A DNA stretch of 64,000 nt from contig JANDJE010000007.1 of the NCBI GenBank assembly GCA_024331095.1, positions 1-64,000 of the forward strand, read 5' to 3'. The position numbers and the translations under genes are program-made. This DNA comes from Nitrospira sp. (GTDB lineage Bacteria > Nitrospirota > Nitrospiria > Nitrospirales > Nitrospiraceae). Shown here piece by piece: positions 58,185 to 64,000 of the stretch. Under the pieces are notes generated by a model. It made no database searches, had not been told where the DNA came from, and saw nothing but the letters and a program-made list of their open reading frames with translations. Each line of letters opens with the position of its first letter. Position 1 is the first letter of the stretch.

Positions 58185-59774
58185 GTGATCGCTTTGTTGG
58201 TGATGTTGTTAGCTTGGTTCCCGGTGACTGCTCTGGCGGAAGTACAACCAGTCGCAGAATCGCCGAATCTGACGTCGGGACGAACCACTCCGTTGACCAT
58301 TGAAGAGGTATTGGCCAGGATCGAGTTGACTCATCCGCTGATCAGAGCAACAGGGTTGGAGCGGGCACAAGCTCGAGCGAAAGTCTTGAAGGCGCTGGGC
58401 GCGTGGGAACCAAAGTTGAAGAATGAAGTCGAGGTTGATCGCTACCAAACGTGGAATCTGACAAATGCGCAAGGCGTGCCAAATACTTTGGTGGCTGGTT
58501 ATAGCGATACCATGCTCAAGGTAGGGCACCCCTATGGGTTCAATATTTTCGGAGGTATCCGTCATGGTTTCGGAGATCGTGCGACCGTCTCGAGTTCCGG
58601 GGCGATCCTTCGTTCTCCGTTAGGGGGACCGGTGGCGTTCCCTGAGGATCTTGAGCTTTTTTATCCAAATCAAATGGCCATTTTTGGCGGAGAGTTCAAT
58701 CTCTTGCGCGGTTTCATGATCAACGACGAGTTCGCTGAATTTCAACAGGCCGAGCTCGCCGGACCGTTGGCTGAGGTGAAAGTAGCTCAGACGCGGCAAG
58801 ATCTGTTCTTGGCTGGGGCCGTTCAGTATTGGGATTGGCAACTGGCGGTCAAACAGGCCGAGGTTCAAAAACAAGCCCTGCGGGTCGCGGAGGATCGCCT
58901 TGTGTTCATTGAGGGGCAGGCGAAGGCAGGGTTGGTATCGCCGCTCGACGTCGTCGAGGCCGGTCAAGAGGTTCAGCGCCGCCGAGAAACTGCGATTGCC
59001 GCGCAACGGAAGGTGGAATATGAGCAGTACAAGCTGTCGCTGTTTCTCTGGGAGAACGGCGAGCCTACGACTCCACGACCGGAATGGGCGCCGGAGTTTG
59101 GGGGGGAAACGCCCTTGCCGACGGAAGATGAAATCATCGAGGCCAAGGTTGCGGCCAGGGAAGATCGTCCGGAAGTGCGCAAGTTGGCGATTGACGTCCG
59201 GATGAACAACATTGACCTCAAGCTGGCCAAGAACAAGTTGCTCCCCAAGCTCACGGTTGAGGGGGGGCGGTCGGTGGGCGGTATCTACTGGATTGGAGGG
59301 TTCGGCTATCGAGTAGGAACCGTACTCAGCATGCCGTTGTTCAACCGAGAAGCCCGCGGGAAGGTGGCGCATGCAGAGGCCGAGCAAGAACGGCTGACGT
59401 ATGACCTGTGGAACGCCGAGCAAAAAGTCAGCCTCGACGTGGATAACTGGGTGTCCGCCATCGTACGGGCCAGGGATCGCGTGAGGGCCGCTAAGGAAGC
59501 GTATCAATTGGCGCAAACCCTGTTGGCCGGTGAGCAGAAGCGATTCGACATGGGTATTACCAGCCTCTTGTTCGTGAATCTGCGAGAGCGAAATGCCGTT
59601 GAGGCTGCCTACGAGCTGTATCAAGCGCAATACGATTATGACCTGGCACGGGGCGGCTACTTGTGGGCCAAGGGGGCGTTGTCGAAGCCCGTGCCCGATA
59701 ATATTTTGGCGAAGTACGGTGATCCTGCCACCGCGGCCGGTTTGTCAGGCCGAAAGCTGCAGGGACGTGATTAA
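58185..59774 (+). CDS. TolC-like outer membrane factor, paralogue 3
   Basis: A 529-aa protein, signal peptide MIALLVMLLAWFPVTALAE, with TIEEVLARIELTHPLIRATG and YQLAQTLLAGEQKRFDMG. It is more diverged from copies 1 and 2 but shares the block EYEQYKLSLFLWENGEP. The start is GTG 58185 behind AAAGGAGCG. It has an insertion near residue 135 (SSSGAILRSPLGG). It precedes the ABC gene by 54 bp. The role is outer membrane channel, and it may form homo- or hetero-trimers with its paralogues. Confidence 0.88.
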   Translation: MIALLVMLLAWFPVTALAEVQPVAESPNLTSGRTTPLTIEEVLARIELTHPLIRATGLERAQARAKVLKALGAWEPKLKNEVEVDRYQTWNLTNAQGVPNTLVAGYSDTMLKVGHPYGFNIFGGIRHGFGDRATVSSSGAILRSPLGGPVAFPEDLELFYPNQMAIFGGEFNLLRGFMINDEFAEFQQAELAGPLAEVKVAQTRQDLFLAGAVQYWDWQLAVKQAEVQKQALRVAEDRLVFIEGQAKAGLVSPLDVVEAGQEVQRRRETAIAAQRKVEYEQYKLSLFLWENGEPTTPRPEWAPEFGGETPLPTEDEIIEAKVAAREDRPEVRKLAIDVRMNNIDLKLAKNKLLPKLTVEGGRSVGGIYWIGGFGYRVGTVLSMPLFNREARGKVAHAEAEQERLTYDLWNAEQKVSLDVDNWVSAIVRARDRVRAAKEAYQLAQTLLAGEQKRFDMGITSLLFVNLRERNAVEAAYELYQAQYDYDLARGGYLWAKGALSKPVPDNILAKYGDPATAAGLSGRKLQGRD

Positions 59775-59828
59775 AGAGTTTGTGAGGGTAAAGGCCGATC
59801 CCTCATTTTTAAATCACAGGGGGTGTTC

Positions 59829-61505
59829 ATGAAAGAGCTTTACGGTTCAAGCTATCCGAACTTGTTTCAAGCACTGATGAGACAGCTCTCTGTAGGGTCG
59901 CGTGTCGAGAGAAAATTGCTCACCGTTATCCTGGCCTATGCTCTCGCGATCGGACTGTTCTCCCTTATCGTCCCCTTAACGGTGCAAGAACTTGTGAGCA
60001 CCTTCTCCTATGCCGTTCAGCCCGTCATGATCTGGACGTTGACCGGCATCATGCTGGCGGTCTTGCTGTTCGTCGGTATGTTCAAGACGTTCCACTTCTA
60101 CGCGGTCGAAATCGTCCAGCGGCGGATCTTTGCCAGGGTGGCCATTGCCATGGCGCAACAGCTTCCGCGCTATCGTTTCCAAGGTTATAGGCCGGAAGCG
60201 GCCAATCGCTTTGTTGAGATTGTGTTCATGCAGCGTGCCTTGTCCACGCTTCTCATCGACTTGGTGAACGTCGTTGTAGGCGGGACGGTGGGGATGATTT
60301 TGCTGGTGATTTATCACCCGTATTTTCTTGTATACGACATGTTGCTGATGGTCGGCTTCGCCATCACATTTTTTGTTCTTTCCCGCGGTGCGTTGCGGAC
60401 GACGATGGACATGTCCCATGCCAAGTATGAAGTCTTCAATTGGATGCAGGATATTTCGCGCAATGTCTTGCAATTGAAGGCGACGGACAGTTCCGCCTGG
60501 ATCATGCAGAAGACCGACCAGCTTGTTAACCACTACACAGAAACTCGAAAGGCGAGAATTCGGGTCTTGTTGCGTCAATATATCGGCTCCGTTTCCGGAC
60601 AAGCAGTCGCGCAAGCCGGTGCATTGGCGCTCGCCGGATGGCTGATGGCGCAGGGGCAAATGACTCTTGGTCAGTTGGTGGCGGCCGAAGTGGTGGTCGG
60701 CGCGCTGGTGCTGAACTTTGACTCGCTGATCAAAAACATGGGCCACGTGTATTATTTCTTCACGGCCGTCATGGAACTGAGCGATTTCTTCTCGCTTCAG
60801 CGTGATCCGCTTCCCGCTGCGTCGACGGTCGCATTGCCCGCGCATCTGAACGAGGGGATCCGAGTTACCTGCAAAAGCGTGGGGCTGGTTCATGACGGAG
60901 CGTCCGTGTTTGATGGTTTCAATTTGGATGTCGCTCCGGGAGAAAAGCTTGGGATCTATGCCCGTACCACCACGGCGAAAACGGCGTTGGCTCGGGTGCT
61001 GGGCGGGTTGGAAGCGCCAACCAGCGGCGTTGTTCAATACAATGGGGTTGATTTGCGATACATCGATCCCACCGTCCTTAGTCAATGTCGGAGCGTCATG
61101 ATCGATTCTCAGCTTTCTCTGTTGAAAGGGACCATCGAAGACAATATCGTGCTCGGACGATCTTACGTTACATACGACGACATTATATGGGCGCTCCGTT
61201 TTACAGAGCTCGAAGAAGATATCGATGTCCTTCCTCAAGGCATCAAATCGGATATCTCAGAGCTGGGCGAAGCCATTTCCCCGAGTCATGCCGTCCAAAT
61301 CCTCCTTGCCCGGGCTATTCTTGGTCGGCCTCAAGTCCTGATCTTCGACGGTCTGATTCACAGTCTCGAACCCTCCCTGAGGGAGAGGATCTTGCGTCGG
61401 CTCTGCGCAAAAGAAGAACCTTGGTCGGTGATTTTTGTATCCACTGATCCCAACTTGACGGATCATGCCGATCGCCGTGTGATGCTGCATCATGCCCATA
61501 TGTAA
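59829..61505 (+). CDS. ABC exporter-like protein with degenerate ATPase domain
   Basis: A 558-aa fusion of an ABC-exporter membrane domain and a nucleotide-binding domain, HlyB/PrtD-like, without a peptidase domain. Membrane helices lie about residues 31-51, 65-86, 135-158, 162-182 and near 255-275. The ATPase domain is decayed: the Walker A position (375-388) reads ARTTTAKTA, lacking both glycines and the normal GKS/T; the signature LSGGQ is ISPSH (483); the catalytic Glu after Walker B Asp507 is Gly; the H-loop His is Asp540. The fold and downstream LLARAILGRPQVLIF persist and the frame is intact. ATG 59829 has AGGGGG upstream. Confidence 0.88.
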   Translation: MKELYGSSYPNLFQALMRQLSVGSRVERKLLTVILAYALAIGLFSLIVPLTVQELVSTFSYAVQPVMIWTLTGIMLAVLLFVGMFKTFHFYAVEIVQRRIFARVAIAMAQQLPRYRFQGYRPEAANRFVEIVFMQRALSTLLIDLVNVVVGGTVGMILLVIYHPYFLVYDMLLMVGFAITFFVLSRGALRTTMDMSHAKYEVFNWMQDISRNVLQLKATDSSAWIMQKTDQLVNHYTETRKARIRVLLRQYIGSVSGQAVAQAGALALAGWLMAQGQMTLGQLVAAEVVVGALVLNFDSLIKNMGHVYYFFTAVMELSDFFSLQRDPLPAASTVALPAHLNEGIRVTCKSVGLVHDGASVFDGFNLDVAPGEKLGIYARTTTAKTALARVLGGLEAPTSGVVQYNGVDLRYIDPTVLSQCRSVMIDSQLSLLKGTIEDNIVLGRSYVTYDDIIWALRFTELEEDIDVLPQGIKSDISELGEAISPSHAVQILLARAILGRPQVLIFDGLIHSLEPSLRERILRRLCAKEEPWSVIFVSTDPNLTDHADRRVMLHHAHM

Positions 61506-61544
61506 CTGACTTTTGTCATGTAACGGTGAATTAAGGGAGGCTCC

Positions 61545-62987
61545 ATGGCTCGCCAACAAGGTAATTCAGAAGAAAGATCGCTGGTGGTATCACAACCGGG
61601 GCCTGGGATTGCGGCTGTTGACGTCGACATGATGGGCAGTGTGGCCAATATGTCGTCATGGCAGGCCGTAAAAGTGCCAAGAAGTTTACTCGGCTCTTCA
61701 CGAGTGACGTTAACGATTCTTCTCTTAATACTGATTATCGTCGAATTCGTTCCGTGGACACAGACGATCAGCGCCACAGGGAAAGTTTCGGCTTATACGC
61801 CGTATGAACGGCCGCAAAACATTGAATCTCGTATTACCGGTCGACTGAAGGCATGGCATGTCTATGAAGGTATGCCGGTGAAGAAGGGCGATCTTATCGC
61901 CGAGCTTGAAGACTATGATCCGAATTTTATGGCGCCGGAACTTATTTCTCTGTTGGAGCAGCGAAAGGTCGCTCTGCAACAGCAACGAGAAGCGGCTCTG
62001 GCTAGGGCCGAGCAGTTAAATAAGCGGATTGGAGAAATGAGGAACTTAGTCAAAGCTGCGGTTCCTTCTGCCGATGCGAGGGTGGTTGAGGCGGAGAACA
62101 GAGTGCGCGAAGCCCAACAAAAACTTGAAGCGGCCAAAATCGATTTGACCACCGCACTGCTCAATGTCGATCGGCACCGACAACTCGTCAAGGACGGGTT
62201 AGTTTCCCAACGGGAACTTGAGTTGACGATTCAAGCTGAGGTGACGGCACAGGCCGCCCTGCAAGCTGCGCAGGCCAATCTAAAGGCCGCTGAACAGGCA
62301 AGGTCGGCGTTGGCATTTGGTCGAGATCAGGTCTCCGCCGAGGTATGGCAGCGGTTGATAGAGGCGGAAGCGGCTCGCGACCAGGCAGTTGCAAGTGCTG
62401 CGAAAGCAGCGGATGAGCTGGCGGACGTCACGGTTCGTCTACAAAACAATCAACAACGTATTGAAGCGGCCAAAATCTATGCGACGATGGACGGGACTGT
62501 TGTCAGACAGGCGAGAATCGGTATCATGGAAACCGTTAAGCAGGGAGACATACTTGTGACCCTTTCTCCCAAAGCGGGAGATGTTGCGATCGAGATGGTG
62601 GCCGAGGGGTTAGATGCACCACTATTGGCGCCGGGACGGAAGGTGAAGATTCTCTTCTTCGGAGTTCCCGCGATTCCATTGCCGGCTTGGCCGGAGTTGA
62701 TGGCAGGCACTCGGACCGGCATCATCAGAGTCGTCGACCAGATCGACGACGGCAAGGGCAATTTTAGATTCTGGGTGGTGCCGGACCCTGAAGATTCTCA
62801 ACCATGGCCGGACCAGTCACGGGTTCGGCAAGGGACGAAGGTCTTGGGGTGGGTTATTCTGAACCGTGTTCCGCTGTGGTATGAATTGTGGCGGCGATTC
62901 AACTTCTTCCCGCCCGATTATACCGAGCGCGAGCCAAGCATTTTTGAGATGTTCATGCCAAGGACGGCTGGGCAGGGGTTGAAGTAG
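61545..62987 (+). CDS. HlyD-family periplasmic adaptor
   Basis: A 480-aa membrane fusion protein. One inner-membrane helix (about residues 54-70, VTLTILLLILIIVEF) is followed by a lipoyl half (RITGRLKAWHVYEGMPVKKGD), a long alpha-helical hairpin with Ala/Gln/Glu heptads (about residues 130-310), a second lipoyl half (IYATMDGTVVRQARIGIMET) and a beta-barrel (VKILFFGVPAIPL). It should connect the ABC protein with one of the TolC-like channels. It ends the operon before a strong terminator. Only one adaptor serves three outer membrane paralogues. Confidence 0.9.
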   Translation: MARQQGNSEERSLVVSQPGPGIAAVDVDMMGSVANMSSWQAVKVPRSLLGSSRVTLTILLLILIIVEFVPWTQTISATGKVSAYTPYERPQNIESRITGRLKAWHVYEGMPVKKGDLIAELEDYDPNFMAPELISLLEQRKVALQQQREAALARAEQLNKRIGEMRNLVKAAVPSADARVVEAENRVREAQQKLEAAKIDLTTALLNVDRHRQLVKDGLVSQRELELTIQAEVTAQAALQAAQANLKAAEQARSALAFGRDQVSAEVWQRLIEAEAARDQAVASAAKAADELADVTVRLQNNQQRIEAAKIYATMDGTVVRQARIGIMETVKQGDILVTLSPKAGDVAIEMVAEGLDAPLLAPGRKVKILFFGVPAIPLPAWPELMAGTRTGIIRVVDQIDDGKGNFRFWVVPDPEDSQPWPDQSRVRQGTKVLGWVILNRVPLWYELWRRFNFFPPDYTEREPSIFEMFMPRTAGQGLK

Positions 62988-63006
62988 GACCTTGTGCGAG
63001 TTGAGA

Positions 63007-63038
63007 GGGGAGGGGGATCCCCCCTCCCCTTCTTTTTT
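63007..63038 (+). terminator. Rho-independent terminator after the export operon
   Basis: GGGGAGGGGG (63007-63016) pairs perfectly with CCCCCTCCCC (63020-63029) across a 3-nt loop, followed by a T-rich run TTCTTTTTT. It lies 20 bp after the hlyD-like stop, ending the export operon. Confidence 0.9.
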
Positions 63039-63246
63039 GTATCCTTAGAAGAAGATTCGAGCGGTTGTCAGACGGTGGCCCAGTTGGGAACGTTGCCTTT
63101 GTCTGATCTCTCCAAGTTCTTTCTGGCCGTACCATTCTTCGGTCAAGGGAAATGAGCCATAGATCCTTTGAAGGGCTTGATCCTCTCGGCGAAAGTTGGC
63201 TAAGGTGAGCCTGCGACGCGAATCGCCATGAACAAGCCTTTCCACC

Positions 63247-63255
63247 TGGTATAAA
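63247..63255 (+). promoter_or_regulatory. purE: Extended -10 promoter for purE
   Basis: TGGTATAAA combines the extended TGn with TATAAA (63250-63255). No good -35 is seen. Transcription would start about 28 nt before the purE ATG. The rest of 63039-63246 holds no convincing gene. Confidence 0.45.
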
Positions 63256-63289
63256 AATCCCGTCAGAGCGCAAAGAGAACCAACCGGAC

Positions 63290-63862
63290 ATGAAAGAGCC
63301 CCGTCGATCAGCCTCATCTCCATCTCATAATGCCTCGGTAAGTACCCGGCGGGTGATGGTGGGAGTTCTGGGGGGGAGTAAATCGGACTTCCCCATTCTG
63401 GAAAAAGCCGGTGCCATCTTGGCCGAATTGTGCATTCCCTATGAGATGCTGGTCGTTTCGGCGCACCGGACTCCAGATAGGCTATTCGAGTATGCTACGA
63501 CTGCTGCCGAGCGTGGAATCGAAGTGATCATCGCTGGAGCCGGAGGGGCAGCTCATCTTCCGGGGATGCTCGCCGCCAAAACCCATCTTCCCGTCATTGG
63601 CGTCCCTATTCCAACCGAGCACCTGCGCGGTCTTGATTCCTTGTTATCCATTGTTCAAATGCCGAGAGGGATTCCGGTGGCGACGGTGGCGATTGGGGGC
63701 GGTGAAAACGCGGGATTGCTTGCGGCGCAGATTCTTGCCGGACGATATCCGGACGTTGCCGAGCGCGTCAAGCAGTATCGGCATCGGCAGACCGAGACTG
63801 TGCTCAATTCTCCAGAGGCCGGTGGAATCAAGGCATTCACGTCCGCCACTCACCGTGAATGA
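63290..63862 (+). CDS. purE: N5-carboxyaminoimidazole ribonucleotide mutase
   Basis: A 190-aa class I PurE that interconverts N5-CAIR and CAIR in purine synthesis. The conserved blocks are VGVLGGSKSDFPILEKA, SAHRTPDRL (catalytic His), GAGGAAHLPGMLAAKT and VATVAIGGGENAGLLAAQIL. ATG 63290 gives a 20-residue basic lead before the fold; an in-frame ATG at 63356 would give the usual length. It is followed 9 bp later by purK, which makes N5-CAIR. Confidence 0.95.
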   Translation: MKEPRRSASSPSHNASVSTRRVMVGVLGGSKSDFPILEKAGAILAELCIPYEMLVVSAHRTPDRLFEYATTAAERGIEVIIAGAGGAAHLPGMLAAKTHLPVIGVPIPTEHLRGLDSLLSIVQMPRGIPVATVAIGGGENAGLLAAQILAGRYPDVAERVKQYRHRQTETVLNSPEAGGIKAFTSATHRE

Positions 63863-63871
63863 TCATTCCGC

Positions 63872-64000
63872 ATGACGCAGGCGATTCTCGAACCGGGCTC
63901 GGTTCTTGGCGTATTAGGCGGCGGGCAGTTGGGAGCGATGTTCGCCGGAGCGGCGAGGCGAATGGGTTATCGCGTCGCCGTATGGGATCCAGATCCCGAT
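63872..64000 (+). CDS. purK: N5-carboxyaminoimidazole ribonucleotide synthase, 5' part
   Basis: The first 43 codons read [20 protein letters not shown] and continue [23 protein letters not shown], the N-terminal Rossmann-like loop of PurK (GGGQLG). The gene runs off the window. It is adjacent to purE, the normal pairing. The enzyme consumes AIR, ATP and bicarbonate to form N5-CAIR. Confidence 0.9.
   Translation, partial: MTQAILEPGSVLGVLGGGQLGAMFAGAARRMGYRVAVWDPDPD

Noticed and set aside
59829..61505. Annotation as an ordinary active type I secretion ATPase
   Set aside because: The signature, the catalytic Glu, the H-loop and the Walker A glycines are replaced, so normal ATP hydrolysis cannot be claimed.
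63045..63323. 92-aa minus-strand frame between the terminator and purE
   Set aside because: It overlaps the purE start and its promoter, has no ribosome-binding site and no recognised family. A short remnant cannot be excluded (segment FRREDQALQRIYG).

Overview
The window is GC-rich, densely packed bacterial chromosome. The best guess for the source is the genus Nitrospira (phylum Nitrospirota) or a close relative. This is inference from the gene set: a rubrerythrin / CCG-domain Fe-S protein / DUF3501 cluster, a full isc operon beside glutaminyl-tRNA synthetase, pyruvoyl-dependent arginine decarboxylase with agmatinase, a PPi-type phosphofructokinase and many universal stress proteins. No rRNA or other phylogenetic marker was compared, so the assignment is provisional.

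Layout. 0-0.5 kb: end of a Phd/YefM-RelE toxin-antitoxin pair. 0.5-4.6 kb (minus): a tightly packed run of universal stress protein, FmdB-like zinc ribbon, cytochrome c, nicotinamidase, nicotinate phosphoribosyltransferase and hydrolase, i.e. an NAD-salvage/stress operon. 5.0-10.9 kb (plus): the divergent stress run (three more Usp genes, a cupredoxin, DUF2934, an unrecognised 461-aa protein, a PPi-type PFK), apparently led by a sigma-54 promoter. 11.2-15.9 kb: a MarR regulator with a Cys-rich tail, a lipoprotein, the rubrerythrin/Fe-S/DUF3501 cluster, and a tandem QueD-like protein. 16.1-25.9 kb: a defence island (SNF2 helicase, DUF4143 ATPase, type III methyltransferase, a four-helix-bundle gene flanked by repeats, type III restriction subunit). 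25.9-31 kb: two paralogous secreted His-rich proteins, a thioredoxin fold, a peroxiredoxin, a hypothetical protein and typA. 31-40 kb: PBP1A, then iscR-S-U-A-hscB-hscA-iscX (minus), with a ferredoxin gene diverging from iscR, and a flavin reductase. 40.3-46.7 kb: gltX, two tRNA-Gln genes, alcohol dehydrogenase, yacG, glnS, two hypotheticals and tRNA-Glu. 46.8-48.7 kb: decayed accessory DNA (DUF6883 remnant, DUF4926, IS1380-like remnant). 48.9-53.9 kb: DsbA-like protein, aldehyde dehydrogenase, pdaD-speB and rluF. 54-63 kb: a LysR/NhaR-type regulator diverging from three tandem TolC-like genes, an ABC exporter with a degraded ATPase domain and a HlyD-like adaptor. 63.3 kb to the end: purE and the start of purK.

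The strongest candidate for a new system is the 55-63 kb export locus. Three outer-membrane-factor paralogues share one operon with a single adaptor and a single ABC protein that lacks the canonical residues of Walker A, the signature motif, the Walker B glutamate and the H-loop, although the fold and reading frame are intact. A second theme is the 0.5-15 kb stress region, whose gene content resembles the mycobacterial dormancy (DosR) regulon: Usp proteins, a PFK and nicotinate phosphoribosyltransferase. It carries recognisable regulatory sites. A third theme is small repeats shaping the defence island: two palindromic repeats inserted in frame in the methyltransferase gene, and a repeat-bounded four-helix-bundle cassette between mod and res.
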